From JAFGNV01 sp964612485 (GTDB taxonomy: Bacteria > Chloroflexota > Anaerolineae > 4572-78 > J111), in contig CAZTFF010000022.1 in assembly GCA_964612485.1 (NCBI GenBank), positions 1 to 64,000 on the forward strand: DNA of 64,000 nt, in the 5' to 3' direction. The stretch's first letter is position 1; each line of letters opens with the position of its first letter. Position numbers and translations under genes: made by a program. Positions 40,313 to 48,965 of this stretch are shown in pieces. The notes below the pieces were generated by a model that was given only the letters and a program-made list of their open reading frames with translations, searched no databases and was not told the origin of the DNA.

Positions 40313-41743
40313 ATGAAGATTATGGAAAAGAAGACCACCTTTGGTCTGATTGTGGGAACTCGCGGATTCTTTAATCCCGAACTGGCGGCCCAAGGGCGGA
40401 AAGATTTGCTTGCCAAGTTGGACAAGTTAGGCTACGACTATGTCATTCCGCCTGCAGATGCCACCCCCAACGGGGCCATCGAAACGCTGGCCGATGCCAA
40501 AATATGCGCCGAATTGTTCAAGGCCAACCAGGATAAAATTGACGGCATCATTGTGGTACTGCCCAACTTTGGCGACGAACAGGGCGTAGTCCACACCTTG
40601 AGCGCGGCCAAATTGAATGTGCCGGTGCTGGTGCAAGCCTGCGATGACGAAGACCCCATGAACCTGGGCGTCAAAGAGCGGCGCGATTCTTTCTGTGGTA
40701 AATTCTCGGTTTGCAACAACCTCTACCAATTTGGCATTCCCTTTACCGATACCACTTACCATACCTGCCGCATCGACAGCGAAGAATTCACCGAAGACCT
40801 GGAATTCTTCGCCCGCGTCTGCCGGGTGGTCAAAGGGTTGACCAACGCCCGCATTGGCGCGATTGGGGCCAGGCCGGCGCCGTTCCATACCTGCCGCTAC
40901 AGCGAAAAACTGCTGCAAGCCACCGGCATCACCGTGGTGACGGTTGATTTATCCGAAATTATCGCCTCGGCCAGAACGTTATTTGAGCAAAAGCCCAAAA
41001 TGGTACAGGAGAAGTTGGGCGAGATCAAAGAGTACGGCAAGATTGCGGATCATATCAAAGAAGAAAACGTGGTGCGGCAGGCCAGTTGGTCGGTGGCGCT
41101 GGATAACTGGATGGCCGAAAATGAATGTGACGCCAGCGCCATTCAGTGCTGGACCTCGGTGCAGGACAACTTTGGCTGCGCCACCTGCCTGTCGATGAGC
41201 ATGATGGGCGAGCGCTATATGCCCAGCGCCTGCGAGGTTGACGTGGCCGGCGTGGTGTCGATGTACGCCCTGCTGCTGGCCTCGGGCAATCCCCCCGGCT
41301 TCCTGGATTGGAACAACAACTACGCCGCAGACCGGGATATGTGCATCAACACCCACTGCTCCAACTACCCCAAGAGCTTTATCGGCAAGACACCGGAAAT
41401 AGGAAACCTGGACGTGCTGGGCGCTTCGTTGGGTGAAGAACGATGCTTTGGCGCGATCAAAGCCCAGGTGGCGTCCGGGCCGATGACCTATTTCCGCATG
41501 TCCACCGACGATACCCTGGGCCTGATCAAATCTTATGTGGGTGAGGGCGACTTTACCGATGACCCCACCAACATTCACGGTGGTTCGGCGGTGTGCCGGG
41601 TAGACGATCTGCAATCTCTGCTGAAATACATCTGCAAGAACGGCTTCGAGCACCACGTAGCCATGACGCGCGGCCACTATGCCGATGTGTTGGAAGAGGC
41701 CATTACGTCTTACCTGGATTGGGATCTTTATCGCCATGAATAA
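40313..41743 (+). CDS. L-fucose/L-arabinose isomerase-family protein
   Basis: 476 residues. The fold core matches the FucI/AraA superfamily: GTRGFFNPELA at the start, VVLPNFGDEQGVVH mid-domain 1, CWTSVQDNFGCATCLSMSMM, then SACEVDVAG and GFLDWNNNY with metal-binding acids. The C-terminal TRGHYADVLEEA supplies a His. It would interconvert an aldose and a ketose with Mn2+. In the proposed pathway it could feed the kinase at 51609. GAAAGGAG lies 9 nt before the ATG. The exact sugar is unknown. Confidence 0.8.
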   Translation: MKIMEKKTTFGLIVGTRGFFNPELAAQGRKDLLAKLDKLGYDYVIPPADATPNGAIETLADAKICAELFKANQDKIDGIIVVLPNFGDEQGVVHTLSAAKLNVPVLVQACDDEDPMNLGVKERRDSFCGKFSVCNNLYQFGIPFTDTTYHTCRIDSEEFTEDLEFFARVCRVVKGLTNARIGAIGARPAPFHTCRYSEKLLQATGITVVTVDLSEIIASARTLFEQKPKMVQEKLGEIKEYGKIADHIKEENVVRQASWSVALDNWMAENECDASAIQCWTSVQDNFGCATCLSMSMMGERYMPSACEVDVAGVVSMYALLLASGNPPGFLDWNNNYAADRDMCINTHCSNYPKSFIGKTPEIGNLDVLGASLGEERCFGAIKAQVASGPMTYFRMSTDDTLGLIKSYVGEGDFTDDPTNIHGGSAVCRVDDLQSLLKYICKNGFEHHVAMTRGHYADVLEEAITSYLDWDLYRHE

Positions 41744-42086
41744 GCAAGATTAGATGCCAATCCCAACCTTTGAACGTTTCCAATACCATATCCCAACATC
41801 ATCCTCATCTTCAATCACATCCTGGCCCCTTCTTCTATCTCGAACTCGACCAGCCGGTTGAAATTTTTGTAAGAATTAAGGAGGATGCAAGCCCAACAAA
41901 AAAACGCTGTTTTCACACCCTGTGCATTTACGGTATCAGGGGGCCTGGCTAGCCAACTTTGATCTGGTTGTCCGGCGGTTTGTTGAAGTTGAAACAACGA
42001 AGCCGGGGATGGCGTAGTTTGAGCTATCGTGCGCATGGTTGTGTCAATCCATTTTTTTACTAGTAGATTCCAATGGAGGAACAAAT
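41744..42086. other. 343-nt gap without a recognisable gene
   Basis: Between the isomerase and the sugar-binding protein. Short frames (up to about 60 codons) lack ribosome sites or family motifs. The gap probably holds the promoter of the transporter genes, but no TTGACA/TATAAT pair with good spacing is visible. TGGAGGA at 42074-42080 is the ribosome site of the next gene. Confidence 0.5.
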
Positions 42087-43610
42087 ATGAGTAAGAAAAT
42101 AAGTCGGAGAGATTTTTTGCGCGTCAGCGCGCTGACGGCCGCCGGTGTGGCGGCAGTGGGCTGCGGCGCGCAGGCGACACCGGAACCGGCAGCACCAGAG
42201 GAAGAACCTGCAGAAGATCCTCAGGAGCGAGTTGGTCAGGAAGCTGCGGAAGAAGAAGCCGAGGCGGCTGCAGAAGTGGAAGCGCCGCCAGCTGAAGAAG
42301 TCACCCTCGACGTGATGTCGCTGGCCGAATACGAAGGACCGTATCGCGAGATCTGGAATGTGTTTGAAGCCAGCCATCCGGGTATCAGCATCAACGTCTT
42401 CTCCATCAACGAGGACACCGCGGCAGCTTACGAAGCCAAGGTGGCCGGCGGCTACCTGGCCGCCATTGAGCTGACCCAGGAAATGCAGATCTTCTTTGAT
42501 AAGAACAACTACGAAATGGCGGTTGACTTGAGCTCAATCGACTTTGAGTGGTGGGATCGCTGGCAGTTTGATGTTAAAAACGCCTGGTCCGACCTGCACG
42601 GCCTGTCCGGTCCTCGTTCGCTGGACGTCTTCCAGGGCTTTGTAATGACCTGGCAGTACAACCAGGAACTGATGGAACAGTCTGGCCTGGATCCGCACAA
42701 TGATGTCAAGAGTTTTGATGATCTGAAGAAATGGCTGGCAGATGGCGCCGAATGGGCCGCCGCTACCGACGGTGTAGATTGGTTCTGGAACCAGGCCTGG
42801 CACAACTGGGTCTTTGGCAACAACTACATGGACTGCATCCCCCTGGCCTTTGCGGATGGCCAGCGCGAGCGCCAGCGTGACTGCTGGATGGGCAAAGCCA
42901 AATTCAATGCCGAAGATTCGCCCTACCGCCACGTTTACCAGTTCTTCAAAGATGCTAATGACGAAGGCTGGATGCCGCCGGATATGACCACCCGACAGTG
43001 GGAAGGCGACATGGAAGCCAGCTACATTGCCGCTAAATCGGTGATGATGCTCCACGGTCCGTGGGTGTGGGATAAAGCCCTGGCCGCCGGTTCCGACTTT
43101 GCCGTGGCCGGTCACCAGGCCGGTCTCCCCGCTACGCCGCCTGCCGAAGGGCAATCACCCTGGATGCAGAGCGCGCTGCCGCCCAACATCGACAACCAGT
43201 GGTTCCTGCGCGCCGGTGTAGAAGATACACCTGAGTGGGAGCAAATCCTGGTGGCCTGGAACTGGTTCTGGAGTCCGGAAGCCATTCCCATGAAGTCGCA
43301 GGCCGAAGGCCGCTGGCCGCTGTATGACCTGGAAGAACCGCTGGACCTGCAAGGCCCGCAATTCCAGGCCGTGCTGAAGGAAATCGGGACCGAAGGCGGC
43401 ATATGGGCCGACGCTGAATTTGAGCAAACCATGACCGGTAATGTGATGTCTGGCCCGTATCGCAAGAAAGGTTCCCCCGGAGTTTGGAACTGGGAAGCCA
43501 ACGGCAATAACGAAGTCTTTGCCGACTTGCTAAGCGGTAAGATTGATGTTCAGGGCGCGTTGGATATTGCCCAACGCAACTGGGAAGAAAGCTACGAAAT
43601 TCCCACCTAA
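42087..43610 (+). CDS. Tat-exported lipoprotein sugar-binding protein of an ABC transporter
   Basis: 507 residues. The N-terminus SRRDFLRVSALTAAGVAAVGC combines a twin-arginine motif with a lipobox (AVG-C), so it is exported folded and lipid-anchored. An acidic Pro/Glu-rich linker (residues 25-70) precedes the binding domain (ESIEC family 1, CUT1 type): VFEASHPGISINVFSINEDTAAAYEAKVAGG and DDLKKWLADGAEWAAA. It captures the sugar substrate and delivers it to the two permeases downstream. A hairpin after the stop may favour its mRNA. Confidence 0.88.
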   Translation: MSKKISRRDFLRVSALTAAGVAAVGCGAQATPEPAAPEEEPAEDPQERVGQEAAEEEAEAAAEVEAPPAEEVTLDVMSLAEYEGPYREIWNVFEASHPGISINVFSINEDTAAAYEAKVAGGYLAAIELTQEMQIFFDKNNYEMAVDLSSIDFEWWDRWQFDVKNAWSDLHGLSGPRSLDVFQGFVMTWQYNQELMEQSGLDPHNDVKSFDDLKKWLADGAEWAAATDGVDWFWNQAWHNWVFGNNYMDCIPLAFADGQRERQRDCWMGKAKFNAEDSPYRHVYQFFKDANDEGWMPPDMTTRQWEGDMEASYIAAKSVMMLHGPWVWDKALAAGSDFAVAGHQAGLPATPPAEGQSPWMQSALPPNIDNQWFLRAGVEDTPEWEQILVAWNWFWSPEAIPMKSQAEGRWPLYDLEEPLDLQGPQFQAVLKEIGTEGGIWADAEFEQTMTGNVMSGPYRKKGSPGVWNWEANGNNEVFADLLSGKIDVQGALDIAQRNWEESYEIPT

Positions 43611-43638
43611 GCTGTATGCTTGTACCTTCGTAGTAACC

Positions 43639-43671
43639 GTAGGGGCGGCTGTCCCGGTCGCCCCTACTTTT
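43639..43671 (+). terminator. partial terminator or stabilising hairpin between binding protein and permeases
   Basis: GTAGGGGCG (43639-43647) pairs with CGCCCCTAC (43659-43667) and TTTT follows. Such hairpins often let the binding protein be made in excess of the permeases. The arm resembles the AGGGGCG word at 6651, so it may also be a dispersed repeat. Confidence 0.5.
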
Positions 43672-43724
43672 AACCAATTCAAGGGTTTCCTTGAATCTTT
43701 CAATACGTTTTTTGGAGTAATGTT

Positions 43725-44675
43725 ATGGCAATTAAGGCGACACCAACATATCGTGAAATATCAGGCGCGCCGGTGAAAACCGGGTTGAGCAAACTTCAAC
43801 GGGTCCGTATCTTACAAGACTGGGGGTTTATCGCGCCCCAACTCATCATCTTTGTTTTGCTGACCATTGTACCGTTCTTTGTGGCGATCCCAATTCTCTT
43901 TACTGATATGTCGCAGTTCAACGATCCGCAAATCAATCCGGTGGGCCTGCGAAACTTCACCTCGGTTTTTACAGACCCTACTGTCCAGCGCGATTATTTC
44001 CCGGCTTTTCGCCGGACTATCATCTTTGTGATACTCAACTACTCCACAGTCTACATTTTTGGCCTGACACTGGCCCTGCTAATGTATGAGGTCGGGTTCC
44101 GGGGCGGCTTTTTTACGGTGGTCTATTTACCGCTGATGGTATCCGGTTTGGCAGTTGGGTACATGGCGGTGATGCTCTTTTCCCGCGAAACCGGCACAGC
44201 TAACCTGATGTTGTTAAAGGCGGGTCTTCTTGAAAAACCCATTGATATCTTTTCGGCAGAGGGAACGGCCCTGATTCTACCATTGCTGGTAGGCTGGCGT
44301 TACGCCGGCTACAATATGGCTATTTTCCTGTCGGGCTTGCTGTCGATCCCGGAAGAAAGTATTGAAGCTTCGGTGGTGGATGGCGCTACCTACTGGCAGC
44401 GGCTCTGGAAAATCTACTTTCCGCAGATGCTGCCCTCTTTCATCCTGGCCACCACCATGTGCCTGATCGGCTCCTTTGCCGTGTTTGATGAATTGGTGGC
44501 TATGGGCGCGCTTTATGTGAACCCCGAAGCAAAATTGCTCAGTGTTCTCTTCTTTACTTATGGGTTTCAGGTTCAACGGTTAGCAATGGGTATGACCCTG
44601 GCTGTAATCACCTTTTTCCCCCTGGTAATTCTGGGGGTGGCCTTGCAGCGGTTACAACGCCGGGTGCAATACTAA
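43725..44675 (+). CDS. ABC sugar transporter permease 1 (MalF type)
   Basis: 316 residues with about six membrane helices. The cytoplasmic EAA loop is ESIEASVVDGATYWQRLWKIYFPQMLPS, which contacts the ATPase. FIAPQLIIFVLLTIVPFFVAIP is the first helix. It pairs with the next permease to import the sugar bound by the lipoprotein. No ATPase gene is nearby, so a shared MsmX/UgpC-like ATPase encoded elsewhere is needed. Confidence 0.9.
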   Translation: MAIKATPTYREISGAPVKTGLSKLQRVRILQDWGFIAPQLIIFVLLTIVPFFVAIPILFTDMSQFNDPQINPVGLRNFTSVFTDPTVQRDYFPAFRRTIIFVILNYSTVYIFGLTLALLMYEVGFRGGFFTVVYLPLMVSGLAVGYMAVMLFSRETGTANLMLLKAGLLEKPIDIFSAEGTALILPLLVGWRYAGYNMAIFLSGLLSIPEESIEASVVDGATYWQRLWKIYFPQMLPSFILATTMCLIGSFAVFDELVAMGALYVNPEAKLLSVLFFTYGFQVQRLAMGMTLAVITFFPLVILGVALQRLQRRVQY

Positions 44676-44694
44676 TAAAGGAGGCGAAAATCCT

Positions 44695-45807
44695 ATGACA
44701 ATACAAACATCAACGCCTGATATACACAAAAAACCTGTTTTAGGTGTGATCGGCCGGAGGCGGATGCTCAGAGCCTTTGCCTTGATCGTCATGACAGTTT
44801 ATACTGTTCTTACCCTGTTCCCGTTTTACGTGCTGTTTGTCCGCAGTTTTGTCAGCACCAAAGATTCGGCTGAACTGCACCTCTGGATTCCCGAAGCGGA
44901 CGACGTCAATCTGGATATGCAGGTGGGCAACCTGGCCGTTTTTTACGATCTGGATTTGACCGATTTAAAAGAAGCGCTGGGTATTCCTCCTACCGAGTTT
45001 TTGATGTCCCGAACCACCCTGCGGCAAGTAGCCCAACAATACGACATTCCCGAAGGAGAAATCGAAGCCTTTTTTGAAGGGTTTTACACCTACAACGGCT
45101 GGAAAACGCTGCTGCAAGGAGACTTGTACGGCACTTCTTTCTGGGGAGCGCTGGCCAGAACATTGGTTATTACTATTATCAGCCTGGTTCTGGTGATCGT
45201 CCTCTCTATTTTCACCGGCTATGGCCTGGCCGGATTGCGACGTTGGGACCAGATGGCCGTGTATAATATTTATCTTTTGCAGATGGTCATTCCGGCCATG
45301 CTTATTCTACTGCCCCAATACCAGATGTTCCAGTGGTTTTTCCGACTGTTTCCCGCATATGGTGAGCCGGGGATGACCCGCTGGGGATTCCAACTTTTGG
45401 CCATTGTGCTCATCAATATCAAGGGCACGGCTCTATCGACCATGATCTTTACCGCGGCCATCTCCGCCATTCCCAAAGATTTGGAAGATTCCGCTCGGAT
45501 TGACGGCGCGGGCCGCTTCCAATACGTCTATCACATTTTGCTGCCGCTGTTGAAAGTACCCATTGTCAGCCTGATCGTGATTATGCTGCCCCTCTTTTAC
45601 AACCTGTTTTTGGAACCCTATGTATACCTGGATCCGGCTAACGCCACGCTGCTGCCCTATATCCAGAGCGCGGTGGGACAGTTTTCAACCAACTTCCAAC
45701 TTATTTATTCGGCCATTTTCTCATCGGTAGTTCCGCTGGTGATTGTCTACCTGATGTTCCGCCGGCTCTTTGTTGAAGGCGTCATGGCCGGAGCGATCAA
45801 AGGATAA
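44695..45807 (+). CDS. ABC sugar transporter permease 2 (MalG type) with periplasmic insertion
   Basis: 370 residues; the family is usually about 280. Between helix 1 and helix 2 lies an extra stretch of about 85 acidic residues (about 60-145), starting AELHLWIPEADDVNLDMQ. It includes two helical segments LTDLKEALGIPPTEFL and TLRQVAQQYDIPEGEIEAFF. This is probably an extracytoplasmic domain. The EAA loop is PKDLEDSARIDGAGRFQYVYHILLP. AAAGGAGG precedes the ATG. Confidence 0.9.
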   Translation: MTIQTSTPDIHKKPVLGVIGRRRMLRAFALIVMTVYTVLTLFPFYVLFVRSFVSTKDSAELHLWIPEADDVNLDMQVGNLAVFYDLDLTDLKEALGIPPTEFLMSRTTLRQVAQQYDIPEGEIEAFFEGFYTYNGWKTLLQGDLYGTSFWGALARTLVITIISLVLVIVLSIFTGYGLAGLRRWDQMAVYNIYLLQMVIPAMLILLPQYQMFQWFFRLFPAYGEPGMTRWGFQLLAIVLINIKGTALSTMIFTAAISAIPKDLEDSARIDGAGRFQYVYHILLPLLKVPIVSLIVIMLPLFYNLFLEPYVYLDPANATLLPYIQSAVGQFSTNFQLIYSAIFSSVVPLVIVYLMFRRLFVEGVMAGAIKG

Positions 45808-45851
45808 TCTATGCAACATCAACCGAATGTCACAACGAGGTGAAACATCGT

Positions 45852-47504
45852 ATGCCCAGGTCAAAAACAAAACGCGTTGCCTTCCAACCCACCACCCACC
45901 AAAGCGTTCAGCGAGGTGTTAACAAAATCGTTAATGCCATTCGTCCCACCCTGGGGCCGCGCCCGCGCGTGGTGGCCATCGACCGTATCCTGGATGAAAA
46001 AATGCCTGAGTTGTTAGACAACGGCGGCGTGATCGCCAAACGCATCATCCAGCTTCCCCATCGCTACGAAGATGTGGGCGCTATGTATCTCCGAGATATT
46101 TTGTGGCGACTGCACCGGCAAACCGGCGACGGCACGGCCACGGCGGCGGTATTGTTTCAATCTATTTACAACGAAGCTGTCCGTTACCTGGCCTCCGGGG
46201 GGAGTGCGATGCCGCTGCGGATTGCGCTGGAAAAAGGGATGAACGTGGTGCTCGACCGGTTGACGGAAATGACCGTTCACCTTGAAGGCCGGAAAAAGCT
46301 GGCCCAAATCGCCGAGTCGATCTGTTACGATGCCGAACTGGCTAAACTATTTGGCGAGATTTTCGACATCATCGGCCAATACGGGCGGCTGGAAATACGG
46401 GCGGGCCGCAGCCGCGAGTTAGAGCGGGAGTACGTGGAAGGTATGTATTGGGAACGCGGCCTGATGTCGCGCGAGATGGTAGCCGATTACTCCCGGATGA
46501 GAACTGAGTTTGAAGACACCGCCATTTTGATTAGCGATCTGGACATCCAGCAGCCGCAGCAACTTTTGCCGGCTCTGGAAGTGGCCATGCGCGCCCAGTT
46601 AAAAACGCTGGTTATTGTGGCCCATAAACTTTCCGATACAACGATGGGCTTTTTGTTGGCTAATAAAAACCCTGAAAAATTTCAGGTCATCGCCGTGAAC
46701 ACGCCCGGCTATGGCAAAGAAGAACAGGCCGGGGCGCTGGAAGATTTGGCCATTTTAACCGGCGGCAGAGCGTTAATCAAAGTTGCCGGCGATACCCTGG
46801 CCCAAATCAAACCGGAAGATTTTGGCCGCGCCCGCCGCATCTGGGCCGACACCCGCAATTTTGGCATCATCGGCGGCAAAGGCAGCCCGCGGGCGCTGCG
46901 TAGCCACATTGCCCAACTGCGAAAAACCTACGACACCACCGAAGACCTGGTACTCCGCGAGAAATTGTTGAAACGTATCGGTAAATTGCTGGGCGGATCG
47001 GCCACGTTGTGGGTGGGCGGCAGCACCGAAATGAACATCGAAGCCCGGGTGGAAACAGCCAAACGAACCGCCGCCGCCATGCGCGGCGCGATGTCGGAAG
47101 GCGTGGTGCCCGGCGGGGGCGTGGCGCTGCTGGCCTGCCGCCCGGCTTTACAAAAATTGCTGGATGAAAGCACTACCGCCGATGAGCGAGCCGCCTATCG
47201 CATCCTTATCGAGGCTATGGCCGAACCGCTGCGAACCATTGTGAGCAACGCCGGTTTTGATGACCGGGAAGTTATGGCCGAGATGAAACTGGCCGGGCCG
47301 GGCCACGGTTTTGATGTAAAAAACGAACAGATCGTCAACATGGAAGAAGCCGGCATCTACGACACCGCCGTGATGCAGAAATCGGCAGCGTACGCGGCCA
47401 TTTCCGGGGCGGCCCTGGCGTTAACGGTGGATGTGCTGGTTCATCGTAAAGATCAATCCAACCACGCCGCGCTGGATACCCCCGTAAAGAGGAAAAAGCT
47501 ATGA
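45852..47504 (+). CDS. divergent GroEL-like chaperonin in the sugar transporter operon
   Basis: 550 residues, group I chaperonin architecture throughout: RPTLGPRPRVVAIDR, TGDGTATAAVLFQ (the GDGTT site, 92-96), EGVVPGGGVALL and AAYAAISGAALALTVDVLVH. Two catalytic acids of GroEL look absent. The Asp52 position reads NGGV instead of KDGV, and the Asp398 position falls in RVETAKRT with no Asp. The Gly-Gly-Met tail is replaced by KRKKL. I infer a paralogue with weak or no ATP hydrolysis, perhaps a scaffold or regulator. GAGGTG precedes ATG 45852. Overlaps the propeller gene by 4 nt. Confidence 0.8.
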   Translation: MPRSKTKRVAFQPTTHQSVQRGVNKIVNAIRPTLGPRPRVVAIDRILDEKMPELLDNGGVIAKRIIQLPHRYEDVGAMYLRDILWRLHRQTGDGTATAAVLFQSIYNEAVRYLASGGSAMPLRIALEKGMNVVLDRLTEMTVHLEGRKKLAQIAESICYDAELAKLFGEIFDIIGQYGRLEIRAGRSRELEREYVEGMYWERGLMSREMVADYSRMRTEFEDTAILISDLDIQQPQQLLPALEVAMRAQLKTLVIVAHKLSDTTMGFLLANKNPEKFQVIAVNTPGYGKEEQAGALEDLAILTGGRALIKVAGDTLAQIKPEDFGRARRIWADTRNFGIIGGKGSPRALRSHIAQLRKTYDTTEDLVLREKLLKRIGKLLGGSATLWVGGSTEMNIEARVETAKRTAAAMRGAMSEGVVPGGGVALLACRPALQKLLDESTTADERAAYRILIEAMAEPLRTIVSNAGFDDREVMAEMKLAGPGHGFDVKNEQIVNMEEAGIYDTAVMQKSAAYAAISGAALALTVDVLVHRKDQSNHAALDTPVKRKKL

Positions 47505-48454
47505 GTACGATGACCGAAGAAACCACCACCCCGGATATTGTTCACGCTTTAGCGGCTTCCCCTAACTTTGCCCAGGATGGGGTTTGTTTTGCCGCCCGCC
47601 AATCCGGCCTGTACCGCTCTGAAGACGGCGGGGAGACCTGGCAGCCGGCCTATGAATCGTTGGAGCTTCAGGCCGAGCTGGTTACGGCAGCAGTCGCCCT
47701 TTCACCCGATTTTGCGCAGGATGGGTATGTGTTTGCGGGCGTGCCCGGCGGCGTGTTGCGCTCCACCGACGGGGGCAAAACCTGGTTTGTGGCTACACTG
47801 ACTTCCCCACCGCCGTTTGTTTCCTCACTGGCGGTCTCGCCCAATTTTCCCCGGGACGGCATAGTTTTTGCCGGTACACTGGAAGATGGTGTTTTTTACT
47901 CCAAAGATCGCGGCCACAAGTGGGTTTCGTGGAATTTTGGCCTGCTCGATTTGAATGTGCTGGCGCTGGCCGTCTCGCCGGATTTTGCCAATGATGAAAC
48001 GTTGTTTGTGGGCACAGACAGCGGCATCTATCGCAGCACCAATGGGGGGCGGGCCTGGCGGGAAGTTGATTTTTCGATGGATGATGCTCCGGTGCTTAGC
48101 CTGGCGGTATCGCCCGCCTATGCCACCGACAGCCAGTTGTTTGCCGGTACCGAAGAAAACGGGCTGTTCCACTCGGATGACGGCGGGAAAAAGTGGCATC
48201 GGATCGGTGAGGAAGGTGTCAACGGAATCATCAATAGCATTTTGCTATCGCCGGAGTTTCCCGGCAAGCCTGATATGTTGGTTATGCTGGAAGAAACTTT
48301 GCTGGTGTCGCACGACAGGGGCCAAACCTGGTCCCCCTGGAAAGTGGATTTAAAAAGTCAAGAAGGATTGGCGTCCGTAGCCGCGCCACACGGGCTTGAT
48401 CCCGGTTCAACGTTATTGTTGGGCGATGTGGAAGGTAGCGTACAGAAAATCTAA
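47501..48454 (+). CDS. Asp-box (BNR/sialidase-type) beta-propeller protein
   Basis: 317 residues with six regularly spaced Asp boxes: SEDGGETW, STDGGKTW, SKDRGHKW, STNGGRAW, SDDGGKKW and SHDRGQTW. Each sits near a LAVSP.(F/Y)A.D repeat, giving a six-bladed propeller. No signal peptide is seen, so it is probably cytoplasmic. It overlaps the chaperonin gene (ATGA), so the two are probably made together, perhaps as client and chaperone. Enzymatic sialidase residues are not evident; function unknown. Confidence 0.8.
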   Translation: MSTMTEETTTPDIVHALAASPNFAQDGVCFAARQSGLYRSEDGGETWQPAYESLELQAELVTAAVALSPDFAQDGYVFAGVPGGVLRSTDGGKTWFVATLTSPPPFVSSLAVSPNFPRDGIVFAGTLEDGVFYSKDRGHKWVSWNFGLLDLNVLALAVSPDFANDETLFVGTDSGIYRSTNGGRAWREVDFSMDDAPVLSLAVSPAYATDSQLFAGTEENGLFHSDDGGKKWHRIGEEGVNGIINSILLSPEFPGKPDMLVMLEETLLVSHDRGQTWSPWKVDLKSQEGLASVAAPHGLDPGSTLLLGDVEGSVQKI

Positions 48455-48537
48455 CGGGTTTCTGATAGGGTGGAAGTATCGTTGCCGGCAGGCATCGAAC
48501 AACCCTGGTTGATCCTGGACGAATCATGGGAGTCACC

Positions 48538-48816
48538 ATGGCTATCAGGCGAACAACCCCAAATGGCGTAAATCTTCGCTGCGATTGTTGCGGGCAACCG
48601 GCCACGTGGCGCATCCGCGTTATTCCAACCTGTTGCATGTTGGGCGAGGCGCTGTGTGATCGCTGTGAGAGCAAGAGTTCGCATAGCCAATGGTGGCGAA
48701 GAAACGATAATTTCTGGGCCGAATTAGCCGGTGATGCCGCCTGGCTGACCGAATACGTAACGGCTGGCCTGAATAAGTTAAAAGAGCGGATCAAACCCAA
48801 CATCCTCCGGCTTTAA
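48538..48816 (+). CDS. small cysteine-rich zinc-binding-like protein
   Basis: 92 residues. CDCCGQPATW...CCMLGEALCDRC gives two CxxC-type pairs plus extra Cys, resembling a zinc ribbon. A Trp-rich middle (SQWWRRNDNFWAE) and a basic C-terminal helix follow. ATG 48538 is preceded by GGGAG; ATG 48526 is in frame. No family recognised. It may belong to the chaperonin-propeller group. Confidence 0.55.
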   Translation: MAIRRTTPNGVNLRCDCCGQPATWRIRVIPTCCMLGEALCDRCESKSSHSQWWRRNDNFWAELAGDAAWLTEYVTAGLNKLKERIKPNILRL

Positions 48817-48965
48817 TCCGATTTCCTGTGGAAAAGCCAGTCCATCGATAAAAACCACCTTCCCGGCGAGCGCCCTCCATAATATTGTTAAGTGCAGGCT
48901 GTATTAGAATATTTTTTCTGAACATATACTGGTTATTTGTGAGCTTTAGACCAAGGAGCGATCCA

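Noticed and set aside
41770..41952. Possible 60-residue gene before the sugar-binding protein
   Set aside because: No ribosome site at its start, no family resemblance and low-complexity composition.
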